Assembly: GCA_027366165.1 (NCBI GenBank)
Contig: DAHXKX010000069.1
Coordinates: forward strand, 1-59,748
Direction of reading: 5' to 3'
Length of the DNA stretch: 59,748 nucleotides
DNA from: Actinomycetota bacterium
GTDB taxonomy: Bacteria; Actinomycetota; Acidimicrobiia; Acidimicrobiales; Acidimicrobiaceae
Below are positions 21,837 to 31,649 of the stretch, in pieces; the first letter of the stretch is position 1, and each line of letters begins with the position of its first letter. The translations under genes were made by a program, and so were the position numbers. Under the pieces are notes generated by a model. It worked only from the letters and a program-made list of their open reading frames with translations, was not told the origin of the DNA and did no database searches.

Positions 21837-22646
21837 ATGGCCAAAGTGAAGCATGAAATGGAGTTGAGGCCCAATCCCAGGACGGGGCGTTATAGGCTGA
21901 TTAGCGCCAACTGGAAGATGAATCTCAATCATTTAGAGGCTATTCAGGCCATTCAGAAGCTCAGCTTTCTGTTGCGGCCAGCTGACTATTCATACGCCGA
22001 GATCTCCATTCATCCTCCGTTCACGGATCTCCGACCACTTCAGCTGCTGATCGATTCTGACCGTATGCGCATGAGTCTCGGGGCCCAGAATTGCCATTTC
22101 GAGGCCTCTGGAGCATACACTGGGGAAATTTCGGCGTTAATGCTGGCGAAATTGAACGTGACCCATGTGATCGTGGGACATTCAGAGCGCCGACAGTACT
22201 TTTGCGAATCTGATGAAATGGTCCGCGCGAAAGTGGAGGCTGTTTTTCGCTCACAGATGACTCCAATTATTTGTGTAGGCGAAAGCCGAGACGAGCGTGA
22301 ACAGGGCCTTACGGAGGACAAACTGCGGTCTCAAGTGGAGGCGGCGGTGTCCTTCCTTGCACCTGAGTTGGCCGAGAGATGCGTGATAGCCTACGAGCCG
22401 ATTTGGGCTATTGGCAGCGGTGCCAGCGCCAAACCTGAGGATGCACAGAAAGGTGCCGTAACAATTAGAAGCGTGTTTGAAGCTCTTTGGGGCAAAGAGG
22501 CTGCAGCCAGGGTCCGGATACAGTATGGCGGATCCGTGCACCCAACAAACGCAGCCGATTTCATGCAGTTGGACGACATTGACGGCCTTTTAGTGGGAAG
22601 TGCCGCCCTGGATCCCGAATCGTTCGCTAGGATTATCCAGGCATAG
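21837..22646 (+). CDS. tpiA: Triosephosphate isomerase
   Basis: LISANWKMNLN, VGHSERRQYF, AYEPIWAIGSG, IQYGGSVHPTNA. Likely ATG at 21837 (track start 21798). Confidence 0.97.
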   Translation: MAKVKHEMELRPNPRTGRYRLISANWKMNLNHLEAIQAIQKLSFLLRPADYSYAEISIHPPFTDLRPLQLLIDSDRMRMSLGAQNCHFEASGAYTGEISALMLAKLNVTHVIVGHSERRQYFCESDEMVRAKVEAVFRSQMTPIICVGESRDEREQGLTEDKLRSQVEAAVSFLAPELAERCVIAYEPIWAIGSGASAKPEDAQKGAVTIRSVFEALWGKEAAARVRIQYGGSVHPTNAADFMQLDDIDGLLVGSAALDPESFARIIQA

Positions 22647-22726
22647 AAATCGCATGTGTAGTTCCAGCACGTGCGCTGACATCCGTGAGATCAGGTGGAT
22701 TTGGTGAAGAAAGGCAGTAGCGGCAA

Positions 22727-22954
22727 ATGTTGACGGCTGTATTGGTTGTTATACACCTCATAGTTTCAGTGGGTCTGGTGCTGTTTGTGCTGCTCCACTC
22801 TGGGCGTGGCGGTGGGCTGTCAGATATGTTCGGTGGCAGCATAGGGACGGCTGCCGCGGGTTCAACAGTGGTCGAACGGAATCTAGACCGGATAACCATC
22901 ACGCTCATCGTCGTATTTGCCTTCACATCCATTGCGTTGGGTCTCCGTCTCTAG
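22727..22954 (+). CDS. secG: Preprotein translocase subunit SecG
   Basis: 75 aa, two TM helices, LLHSGRGGGLSDMFGG; located after tpiA as expected. Confidence 0.93.
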   Translation: MLTAVLVVIHLIVSVGLVLFVLLHSGRGGGLSDMFGGSIGTAAAGSTVVERNLDRITITLIVVFAFTSIALGLRL

Positions 22955-24734
22955 CGGCTTGCAACCTGCCCACTCCGTGTCAAAGTCCATACCGGAAGTG
23001 TTCGGAAGGTCTGCTTGCTTAAGAACCAAGGCCCGATTGTCGGTCTTTGTCATCTCAATCTTTTTAGTTTCATGCGGCTCGGTCAACTCCAGTACGCTGG
23101 ACACCTCAACTACGGTTTCCAGAACCACGACATTGGCTCCACAGCAGACACAGGTGACGTTTCCAATACCGTACCTGCCCACAAATTTCAATCCAAATAC
23201 ACCTGGTGGGGACTCGTTGACGACGCGTCAGATCATGACCAATGTCTGGCCTTCCGCTTTCTACCAAAATGCCAAGTACCAGACAGTTTTAAATTCTGCG
23301 TTCCTGAACTCCGCCGAGCTGGTTTCGACGAGCCCGCAAGAGGTCGTATATCGGATCAATCCTGATGCCACCTGGAGCGATGGTACACCCATTACGGCCT
23401 CTGATTTTATCTATAATTGGGAAGCTCAGGTTGGTAATCCGAAGTATATCGATATCGGTGGCGCAGGCTATTTGGCCAATACCACCATTGGATATTCTGA
23501 CATCGAATCAGTCACGGGTTCGAACAACGGAAGGACTGTAACTGTTGTCTTTAACAAGTTTTTCTCCGAATGGGAGTCTCTCTTCAACCCGCTGATCCCT
23601 GCCCACATTGCCAAGCAGGTTGGGTGGAGCTTCGGATTTGCGCAAGCTTCGCCGTTGGTGGAAGTATCAGGAGGTCCATATCAGATAGCGTCGGTAATTC
23701 CTGGGAAAGAGGTAGAACTTACGCGAAATACGAAGTACTGGGGAAGACGAGCGACAATTCCGAAGATCGTATTCTCGGTCGATCCGAATCCGAATGATTA
23801 TCCCACACAGTTCGAAAATGGCACACTTAACCTCGTTCAATCACCCTCCACTGACCTTCTGTTTTCAGGCTTGAGCGGAGTTCCCGGAGTGCATACGCAG
23901 CTGACACCTTCGCTTACTATTGAGGAGCTTCTTTTCAATCTGTCTCGTGCTCCGTTGGGTGATCAGAAGGTGCGACAAGCTATTGCAATGGCAATTGACC
24001 GCAAAGCGATAGTTGAAGCGGCGATAGGGAGCTATGACCCAGCGGCGGCACCGGCTGGGAACAACATCTATTCGCCCGGAATACCTCAATATCAAAATGA
24101 CGGGACCAGGTACGTTACCTCGGACCCTAGTGCAGCGGAGGCCTTATTGACTGCTGACGGATATGTTCGATCCGCAACTGGAGTCATGACGAAGAATGGT
24201 CAACCTCTGGAACTCACCATATCCGTCGACAGTGCCAATGAGCAGCTACTTTATATCGAGGAGCTCATTACCGAGGAACTCTCGGCAGTTGGCATCGTTG
24301 TAAATGCCGTAAACTATCCTTTGAACACGCTTGAGGCTAACGTGCTCCGCACTGGTACTTTCGACATGGCTATAGTTGCACAGTCAGGTTCTCCAAATGC
24401 GACTTATCATGTGGATCAGTATCTTTCAGCCTCAAAGGGTTCACGGAACAACTACACGACCTATTCCAATCCTCAGGCGGACGCCTTGATAACAAAGGCC
24501 AGCACAGAGCTTGACCCTGCTACTTCCGCAAAGCTTTACAACCAACTCGACCAATTGCTGTGGAAGGACTTGCCCTCGATTCCGCTTTATTCGGTGCCTG
24601 ACGTAATGGCCTACAACGTTGGGTACAACTTCATCGGAACTAGTACCGGTTCTTCCACGATCTTCTGGAACAGTTCCACATGGAGTTTTATCCCTCCAAG
24701 ATCAGGCTCAGTAAAAGTTAGACTTAATTCGTGA
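22917..24734 (+). CDS. ABC transporter substrate-binding lipoprotein, solute-binding family 5 (peptide-type)
   Basis: Lipobox-like IFLVSCGS; INPDATWSDGTPITASDFIYNWEAQVG, VRQAIAMAIDRKAIVEAA. The start codon may be downstream of 22917, which overlaps secG. Confidence 0.88.
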   Translation: MPSHPLRWVSVSSGLQPAHSVSKSIPEVFGRSACLRTKARLSVFVISIFLVSCGSVNSSTLDTSTTVSRTTTLAPQQTQVTFPIPYLPTNFNPNTPGGDSLTTRQIMTNVWPSAFYQNAKYQTVLNSAFLNSAELVSTSPQEVVYRINPDATWSDGTPITASDFIYNWEAQVGNPKYIDIGGAGYLANTTIGYSDIESVTGSNNGRTVTVVFNKFFSEWESLFNPLIPAHIAKQVGWSFGFAQASPLVEVSGGPYQIASVIPGKEVELTRNTKYWGRRATIPKIVFSVDPNPNDYPTQFENGTLNLVQSPSTDLLFSGLSGVPGVHTQLTPSLTIEELLFNLSRAPLGDQKVRQAIAMAIDRKAIVEAAIGSYDPAAAPAGNNIYSPGIPQYQNDGTRYVTSDPSAAEALLTADGYVRSATGVMTKNGQPLELTISVDSANEQLLYIEELITEELSAVGIVVNAVNYPLNTLEANVLRTGTFDMAIVAQSGSPNATYHVDQYLSASKGSRNNYTTYSNPQADALITKASTELDPATSAKLYNQLDQLLWKDLPSIPLYSVPDVMAYNVGYNFIGTSTGSSTIFWNSSTWSFIPPRSGSVKVRLNS

Positions 24735-24784
24735 CATGAATGTGCCGCAATTTCAGCTAAGTTAGTTTTGCTTGGGATTGTCCA

Positions 24785-24868
24785 GTCGAAGTGGCGGAAT
24801 AGGCAGACGCGCTAGCTTGAGGGGCTAGTGCCCGTAAGGGCGTGGGGGTTCAAGTCCCCCCTTCGACA
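24785..24868 (+). tRNA. tRNA-Leu (anticodon GAG)
   Basis: Acceptor stem GTCGAAG/CTTCGAC, D-arm TGGCGGAATAGGCAGACGC, anticodon stem-loop GCTAGC-TTGAGGG-GCTAGT, long class II variable arm, T-arm GGGGGTTCAAGTCCCCC. CCA is not encoded. Confidence 0.95.
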
Positions 24869-25248
24869 CTCACTCAAATCCACACTTGGCAAAGGCGATC
24901 TCACGATAGCGTTCAGATCGTCCCAAGATTAATATGTAGTCTCAGATCCATTTTTGAACCTATGATCTCCTCTGGCTTTTGGTGGACTATTCCAATAATG
25001 CCTCTTTGAGCGATATCTTGATTGTACTCTGATGATTCCTCCTGGATATCTGATCCTCCAAATGAGAGGTCGATCTGTCATATCAACGGATAATTGGTGG
25101 TATGCACTTGTCTCATTGAGACCGTTTCCATAGTTATTGGCCATCTCCCAGATGCGCGATAACGGACTATTTTGCGGCTTGCAGGACCGTCATTAAGTGG
25201 AAATTTGCAACTGGGTTTGTGCGCTCAGTACCAGAGTTTAAATAGCAG

Positions 25249-25280
25249 TACTGGCGCCCGCTTCACAGAAAGCGCCAGTA
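25249..25280 (-). terminator. Hairpin downstream of the PHS-like MFS gene
   Basis: TACTGGCGC ... GCGCCAGTA inverted repeat just past the minus-strand stop; no long T tract. Confidence 0.5.
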
Positions 25281-25317
25281 GGACTAGCTCGTGTTCCTGG
25301 TAAGTTACACCAAGCGA

Positions 25318-26730
25318 TTAGTTTGCAACCGCTAAAGGTTCGTGATGGGTTGACGGAACAAGATCAAGCTCACCCGATATATCATCCAGGGATCGTCCCG
25401 CTGGTTCCGGCAACACAAGGGTGACAAGGAATCCGAGCACGGACATTCCGAAGGAAAATTCAAGTGCACCCGCGACCCCAAGGTGAGCTTTTAGGGTCGG
25501 AAATATGTATACCCCAAGGAATGCTCCAAGCTTTGCCACTCCGGCAGAGATTCCGTGACCGGTAGAGCGAGCACCGGTTGGGTACACCTCTCCAGCCAGT
25601 ACGAATGTGGTTGAATTCGGTCCAAATTCGGCGAAGAAGTAGCTAAGTCCGAAGAGAAGCAGGAACGGCAGCACCAATGTCGTCACATTAGGAATGACGC
25701 CAATCAACAGGAAAGCAAGCCCCATAAAAAGGAAGCCGATCAACTGTAGCCGTTTGTGCCCTATTCGATCCATAAAGAACGCGGCAAGGTAGTAACCAGG
25801 CACCGCGGCGACAGTGAAGACTATCAACTGCAGCGCGATTGCTTCTGTAAGAACCTTTGAACCCGAGGATCCCAAGACGCTCGTGACGATGAGCGGTGCA
25901 GAGATCGAGTTTCCGTAGTAAGCGTAATCAAACACAAACCATGCTCCAGCAGTACCTAACAGATATAGGAGGTAACGGGGAGTGGACAGGAACTGTCGTA
26001 GCGACATCTTGGTGCTCTTCTCCTGCGCTGGAGAAATGTTAATGATTCCTTCGGAGTAAACTGCCATCGAAGCAGCGGCTTCAGTAGCGCGACCGGCTAC
26101 CCGGGCGAGGAAGCGGGGTGATTCCGGCATCTGTCGGCGCATGTAAATCACTGCAGCGGCAGGAATCGCCCCCAGGCCGAGCATGATCCTCCAGGCAATG
26201 TCAGGGTTGATCTTCGCCGAAAGCAGTGCAAGGGCTACAACATAACCGGCGATTGTACCGAGAGCCTGCATTGCGAAAACCAGGCCGACAAGTTTGCCAC
26301 GGCTCTTCGTGTTGGCGAATTCGCCCATAAGCACCGCCGACATTGGATAATCTCCTCCAACTCCAACACCGAGAATGAAGCGGAATACTAGCAACCATAT
26401 AAAAGAAGGCGCGAAAGCGGATAAGATCGCTCCGACAACCATTATCGCAGCTTCGAGTCCATAAGTGCGTTTGCGGCCAAGAACGTCGGATATGCGCCCG
26501 AAGACAAGTGCCCCTAGGAATGCCGCGAGTAGGGTGATCGAATTTATCCAGCCAACCTGGCCTGAGTTAAGTCCCCATTGTTTTGCAATCAGCGTGCTCG
26601 CGGTCCCGATTATAAATAAGTCATAGGCGTCGGTAAAGAACCCCATTCCCGCAGTGAAGATCGACCGGGTATGGAACCGGCTTATAGGAGCATTATCCAG
26701 CGCCTCCGAAATAGAAACTGAAGGACTCAC
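25318..26730 (-). CDS. MFS transporter, PHS-like family
   Basis: 470 aa, 12-TM pattern; GMGFFTDAYDLFIIG, GRISDVLGRKRTYG, GVGVGGDYPMSAVLMGEFA. Confidence 0.88.
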   Translation of the reverse strand: MSPSVSISEALDNAPISRFHTRSIFTAGMGFFTDAYDLFIIGTASTLIAKQWGLNSGQVGWINSITLLAAFLGALVFGRISDVLGRKRTYGLEAAIMVVGAILSAFAPSFIWLLVFRFILGVGVGGDYPMSAVLMGEFANTKSRGKLVGLVFAMQALGTIAGYVVALALLSAKINPDIAWRIMLGLGAIPAAAVIYMRRQMPESPRFLARVAGRATEAAASMAVYSEGIINISPAQEKSTKMSLRQFLSTPRYLLYLLGTAGAWFVFDYAYYGNSISAPLIVTSVLGSSGSKVLTEAIALQLIVFTVAAVPGYYLAAFFMDRIGHKRLQLIGFLFMGLAFLLIGVIPNVTTLVLPFLLLFGLSYFFAEFGPNSTTFVLAGEVYPTGARSTGHGISAGVAKLGAFLGVYIFPTLKAHLGVAGALEFSFGMSVLGFLVTLVLPEPAGRSLDDISGELDLVPSTHHEPLAVAN

Positions 26731-27176
26731 GGACCTTCCTCTCTGGCAAAGCCATCATTTAAGTGAACCATCTTGTATTTCATCTGAATACAGAGTGACT
26801 CATGAAAGTTACGGGGAAGTTTAAGAAAAGCAAATTCCAAGTGAATAGTTGGTTACCGTTAACTGAAGTTGCATTTAAATCTGTTTAAGCGACAGTTTGC
26901 CAGTCTCACTATTTTTGTTTTCAGGCGTTCCATTGCGTGACTTTGAGCCTGCACTTTACCCAACCGAACCTTCCAGGTTTGGAAATTGCTGGAATTTGAG
27001 GATTGACGAATTGTTTCGAGATGAGTTTTGGTAGCCTCGATGACAGACACCGATGGCTCGACTTCGAGAGTATTGGGCGCTAGGCTGAAGGTCGCAGCAT
27101 GGATTATTTCCAGTATTTTTGGGGCAATACAACCCGAATTCTGGATTTCTGTTTCTCGGATCCAACCTGCTAGAGT

Positions 27177-27196
27177 ACTTTTCACGTTGGTGAAAG
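27177..27196. promoter_or_regulatory. Inverted repeat (operator-like) upstream of pntAA
   Basis: CTTTTCAC-gttg-GTGAAAGT, palindromic apart from one extra T, ~105 bp upstream of the pntAA GTG start. Confidence 0.35.
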
Positions 27197-27301
27197 TGTC
27201 ACGATGTGGGTAGGTTGACGATACATTGGTGCATCGCTCTTTACTGGCGGGTAATAACTAAATATTAATATGCAGATCAATCCGATTGGGGGTTACTACA
27301 G

Positions 27302-28453
27302 GTGAAGGTAGTCATACCAAAGGAGACTGCCAATGGGGAGCGCAGAGTGGCAGTGGTTCCCGATGTGGTGCCAAGGCTGAAGGCCGCTGGACTAGAAGTA
27401 TGGGTGCAGACAGGCGCAGGTATGGAATCGCATCATGATGATTTGGCCTATCAAGAAGCTGGCGCAATTGTGAGTAGTGATCCTGTGGAGCTATTCAAGG
27501 ACGCAAAGGCTGTGTTGAAGGTTCAACCACCAACTCTGAACGAATTGAAGTTGATTCCTCCAGATACCTTGCTTATTTCCTTTCTCTATCCCGGCAGAAA
27601 TCCTGAGATAGTCGCAGGATTGGCTAGGGGCCATGTGACGGCGTTGGCCCTCGAGCTGTTGCCAAGGATCAGCCGTGCTCAGACAATGGATGCGCTGTCT
27701 TCACAGGCATCACTGGCTGGATATAAAGCAATGATCATGGGTGCGGAAAGGCTAGACAAGATCATTCCAATGCAAATGACTGCAGCTGGGACACTGGCAC
27801 CGGCGCGCGTCTTTGTCATGGGCGCCGGAGTGGCGGGGCTTCAGGCAATTGCTACTGCAAGACGGCTTGGCGCGATAATTGAAGCATTCGATGTCCGTTC
27901 GGCCGTAAAGGACGAAATTGAAAGTCTCGGTGCAAAATTTATTTCGATTCCTCTGGAATCAGCGGAAGGTAGTGGTGGCTACGCGGCGGAGCAGTCAGAG
28001 GACTATTTGCGTCGACAACGAGAGCTGTTGTCTGAACGCGTGGCAGTCGCAGATATCGTCATAACCACTGCATCGGTGCCGGGGAGGAAGGCCCCGGTGC
28101 TCGTCACCAAGGAAATGGTTTCGAAGATGCGTTCTGGGTCGGTGATCATTGATCTTGCCTCCGAATCTGGTGGAAACTGTGAAGCAACGGTTCAGGGCGA
28201 AGAGACGGTGTTCGGTGGTGTAAGAATCGTGGGACTATTCGACGTGCCAAGCTCGGTTTCCGTGCACGCCAGCCAGACATATTCCCGCAACGTCAGCAAT
28301 TTCCTACTTGCTCTTACAAAGGACGAAGAGTTCCAAGTGGATTTGCAGGACGAATTGGTGAACGCATCCTGTGTTACTCACTCCGGTGAGGTGCGACTGG
28401 GATTCGGGGGCGCAGCAAATGGTACTAACAGTAGTGAAGGGAATCAACAATGA
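27302..28453 (+). CDS. pntAA: NAD(P) transhydrogenase subunit alpha part 1
   Basis: KVVIPKETANGERRVAVVPDVVPRLKAAGLEVWVQTGAG, MGAGVAGLQAIATARRLGAIIEAFDVR; GTG start. Confidence 0.95.
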   Translation: MKVVIPKETANGERRVAVVPDVVPRLKAAGLEVWVQTGAGMESHHDDLAYQEAGAIVSSDPVELFKDAKAVLKVQPPTLNELKLIPPDTLLISFLYPGRNPEIVAGLARGHVTALALELLPRISRAQTMDALSSQASLAGYKAMIMGAERLDKIIPMQMTAAGTLAPARVFVMGAGVAGLQAIATARRLGAIIEAFDVRSAVKDEIESLGAKFISIPLESAEGSGGYAAEQSEDYLRRQRELLSERVAVADIVITTASVPGRKAPVLVTKEMVSKMRSGSVIIDLASESGGNCEATVQGEETVFGGVRIVGLFDVPSSVSVHASQTYSRNVSNFLLALTKDEEFQVDLQDELVNASCVTHSGEVRLGFGGAANGTNSSEGNQQ

Positions 28454-28752
28454 CTCCAGAGTTGATTGGATACATAACTACCTTTGTTCTCGCAGCGTTT
28501 GTGGGAATCGAAGTCATTTCAAAAGTTCCAACAATTTTGCACACCCCCTTGATGTCAGGGAGCAACGCCATTCACGGGATTATACTCGTTGGCGCTATTT
28601 CAGTGACGTCAGCTTCTAATGGAACGCTGCAACTTGTATTAGGTCTGCTGGCGATCGTGCTTGCAACAATAAATGTTGTTGGTGGATTCGTCGTGACCGA
28701 CCGGATGCTTGAGATGTTTAAGCCACGCCAACAGGCCGAAGCGAAAAGGTAG
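28450..28752 (+). CDS. pntAB: NAD(P) transhydrogenase subunit alpha part 2
   Basis: Small TM protein, HTPLMSGSNAIHGIILVGA, FVVTDRMLEMF; overlaps pntAA by 4 nt. Confidence 0.93.
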   Translation: MTPELIGYITTFVLAAFVGIEVISKVPTILHTPLMSGSNAIHGIILVGAISVTSASNGTLQLVLGLLAIVLATINVVGGFVVTDRMLEMFKPRQQAEAKR

Positions 28753-28763
28753 GTCGATCTCAG

Positions 28764-30200
28764 TTGTCTCAAATCAATTTGTTGGCGGCGGCCGGATTTA
28801 CTCTTGATGAGGGCGTAAGTTTATTCTACCTATTGGCAGCTGCCCTATTTATTCTTGGCCTAAAACAGTTGAGTTCGCCCAAGGGAGCCCGGCAAGGAAA
28901 CTTCACGGCCGCGCTCGGTATGCTCATCGCAATTGTTGCATCTATTACGGTGATCCGCCCCTCCAGCGGAAGAATTGTGTTGATGGCGGTTGCGGTCATC
29001 GGAGGGACTCTCATTGGCGCAGTGTTGGCACGGCGCGTGAAGATGACCGCCATACCCCAAATGGTTGCCGCATTCAATGGTGTTGGTGGAGGCGCCGCAG
29101 CTCTTGTATCAATTGGCGAGTACATGAGACTTGTCTCGGGATCAAGCCACGGTGTGGTACTGGCAATTTCTGTAGTATTTTCTGTCGTCGTGGGTTCGCT
29201 GAGCTTCGCTGGATCCGCAATTGCTTTTGCAAAGCTTCAGGAGATGATGACTGGAGTCCCGATAACATACGCGGGCCAACAGATTGTCAATGGCATAGTC
29301 CTGCTTGGAATCATTGGGTTTGCGGTGGTGGTAATCGGGTTCAGCTCAAGCATTCCAATTCTTGTCATCTTGCTGGTGATTTCCCTGATTCTCGGTGTGG
29401 CGTTTGTACTGCCAATCGGCGGTGCGGATATGCCCGTTGTGATTTCGCTTCTCAATGCCTTCACTGGCCTTGCAGTGGCAGCCAGCGGTTTTGCTCTGGG
29501 CAATACTGTACTTATTGTTGGCGGCACGTTGGTGGGTGCATCAGGTACGCTGCTGACCAAGATGATGTCGGATGCTATGGGAAGATCTCTTTCCAACGTC
29601 CTGTTTGCGGCAGTGGGCAAAGTCAACGAAACAACCACGGGAGCCGGGGTCGGAGCAGGACACGATCAAGCTGTCAGATCCGGAACAGCGGATGATATAG
29701 GCGTTCTCCTTGCCTATTCGCAAAAGGTCATCATTGTACCTGGATATGGTTTAGCGGTTGCTCAAGCTCAGCACGTCATTAGAGAACTCGCCGACCTGCT
29801 TGAAAAGCGAGGCGTGGAGGTGAGCTACGCTATTCATCCTGTCGCTGGACGTATGCCCGGTCACATGAATGTTCTCCTTGCCGAGGCTGATGTCAAATAC
29901 GATCAGTTGAAGGAGATGGACGAGATCAACGACGAATTCAAACTGGCCAACGTCGCACTGATTGTAGGGGCGAATGACGTTGTCAACCCCGCTGCAAAGA
30001 CTGATCCGGGGAGTCCGATCTATGGAATGCCGATACTTAATGCGGAAGAGGCCAAGAATATCATTTTCATGAAGCGATCGATGAGACCTGGTTTTGCCGG
30101 TATCGATAACCAACTTATGTTCGATCCTAAGACGATAATGTTCTTTGGTGACGCGAAGGAGTCCTTGACGAAGCTAGTTGCGGCGGTCAAGTCCTCCTAA
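28764..30200 (+). CDS. pntB: NAD(P) transhydrogenase subunit beta
   Basis: VAAFNGVGGGAAALVSI, VIIVPGYGLAVAQAQHVIRELADLLEKRGVEVSYAIHPVAGRMPGHMNVLLAEA, KRSMRPGFAGIDN. Confidence 0.97.
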   Translation: MSQINLLAAAGFTLDEGVSLFYLLAAALFILGLKQLSSPKGARQGNFTAALGMLIAIVASITVIRPSSGRIVLMAVAVIGGTLIGAVLARRVKMTAIPQMVAAFNGVGGGAAALVSIGEYMRLVSGSSHGVVLAISVVFSVVVGSLSFAGSAIAFAKLQEMMTGVPITYAGQQIVNGIVLLGIIGFAVVVIGFSSSIPILVILLVISLILGVAFVLPIGGADMPVVISLLNAFTGLAVAASGFALGNTVLIVGGTLVGASGTLLTKMMSDAMGRSLSNVLFAAVGKVNETTTGAGVGAGHDQAVRSGTADDIGVLLAYSQKVIIVPGYGLAVAQAQHVIRELADLLEKRGVEVSYAIHPVAGRMPGHMNVLLAEADVKYDQLKEMDEINDEFKLANVALIVGANDVVNPAAKTDPGSPIYGMPILNAEEAKNIIFMKRSMRPGFAGIDNQLMFDPKTIMFFGDAKESLTKLVAAVKSS

Positions 30201-30223
30201 GCATTATTTCAGAGTCGCTCTAC

Positions 30224-30255
30224 AGAGGGACGCTGCCAAGATGCAGCGTCCCTCT
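30224..30255 (+). terminator. Strong hairpin after the pnt operon
   Basis: Perfect 13-bp stem AGAGGGACGCTGC-CAAGAT-GCAGCGTCCCTCT starting 23 nt after the pntB stop; no U-tract. Confidence 0.6.
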
Positions 30256-31043
30256 GGGTGAACCTCTCGATCCTTTAAGCCGTAGCTTCTGACCTGTGTG
30301 TTTGTTTGGGGTTGTATGCCGTCACCCCCACCAGCCCGCGCCGGACATAAGTCCAGGTCTTGCGATTCAGTGGATGAAGTTGCCAGTATTCTCATAGCTG
30401 GGATAAATCCGAGCGCCCGGTTCAGGACGCGACTCATAGTTCTGTCCTGGCGGCACTGAGGTCGAAACTTCTATCTCTGGGTAATCACGGGTCCAGCGGA
30501 ACTGGATCCAGCTGGCTTCGTGAGACTTGGGTCTTTCTTTAGCTGCCCTTGGGTTTTTGTCGCTGACGTAGAAGCCCTAATTCTGTCCAGCTTTGTGCCA
30601 GATGAGATAGTGGAACTGGGTGGCGCTGGCACATCAGTTTCGAAATGCCCAATTTAGAGCTCTGAGTGCTTGATTTTGGAGTAAAGACGAAACTTCGCTT
30701 GGTCATAAACGAGACTTTCTTCCTTTGGCGAGTTTAAGAGCCTGGGCCACGTAAGTGATCATCTGGATTTGTCCAACCGGAAAAATATTCCTCAGTTCTA
30801 GGCCGAGATCGTAAACATAGCCGGCATCGTAGCGGTTGTTCACAACATAAAACGCAAGAGCTGGTACCGGGTTATAGTCACTTGCAACGGCTCATTGGTG
30901 TATCACATCTTCTGGGTGTTGCTTCTGCCTATGGCACGACTTGTCCTGAGTTCACGGATGAATTTGTGTGCTTGAGGGACAATTCGAATTATGATTTCGA
31001 ATTGCCCAAATGTGGTAAAAGTTGCAAATTCCTGTGGGTTGAT

Positions 31044-31505
31044 TTATCTGGTTAATCGGCTCTTGACGAGGAACTCGAGCCATGAGGCAAGCTGGGCGGG
31101 ATGGATCGTCTCCCTGGTTTGCTGCAATTCTTGCAGCGTCCACCACTTGTATCCAATGATGCTTCTTTTTTCCATAGCCGTGAGGGACTTTGGATCTGGA
31201 TCAAACGTGGGTGATAATGCCATATAGAAGGTTTCATGCTGGAAGTGTGGACGGCCTTCAAAGATAAAGGAAAACGTCCTTGAAAACGGAGTGGCCAGCA
31301 GTTCTGCGATCAAATGGCCAGTCTCTTCCAGTACCTCACGGCGCAAGGCTTCCATCGGAGTCTCGTGCGGTCGAATGCCTCCACCGACAGTGAACCACCA
31401 TGGCTGGGTGTCCGTCAGGGTAATATCGCGGCCTTTGAGAAGCAGAATTCGGAAATCTTGGTCTATCAGTATTACTCGAACTGCCGGACGTGGTGTGAAT
31501 GTCAT
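31044..31505 (-). CDS. NUDIX hydrolase
   Basis: Nudix box GGGIRPHETPMEALRREVLEETGHL. Confidence 0.9.
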   Translation of the reverse strand: MTFTPRPAVRVILIDQDFRILLLKGRDITLTDTQPWWFTVGGGIRPHETPMEALRREVLEETGHLIAELLATPFSRTFSFIFEGRPHFQHETFYMALSPTFDPDPKSLTAMEKRSIIGYKWWTLQELQQTRETIHPAQLASWLEFLVKSRLTR

Positions 31506-31649
31506 TTGTAATTGATCGTACCTCTTATAGGAGAACCTTTGTCATGGTCCTAATTCTTGCCATTTGCAAGGATCCTTTAAGTCCAAATTCAGTGATGTCT
31601 CAGAACATGATGCCAGAATGTATGAAAAGGTCGCGAACTGGGATGAGAC

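Noticed and set aside
24785-25317. tRNA-Leu as a possible integration site with a downstream island
   Set aside because: No integrase, att repeat of the tRNA 3' end or phage-like genes follow it.
26859-27185. 108 aa minus ORF between the MFS gene and pntAA
   Set aside because: Plausible length in an otherwise empty gap, but no recognisable motif and ambiguous composition; left uncalled pending homology.
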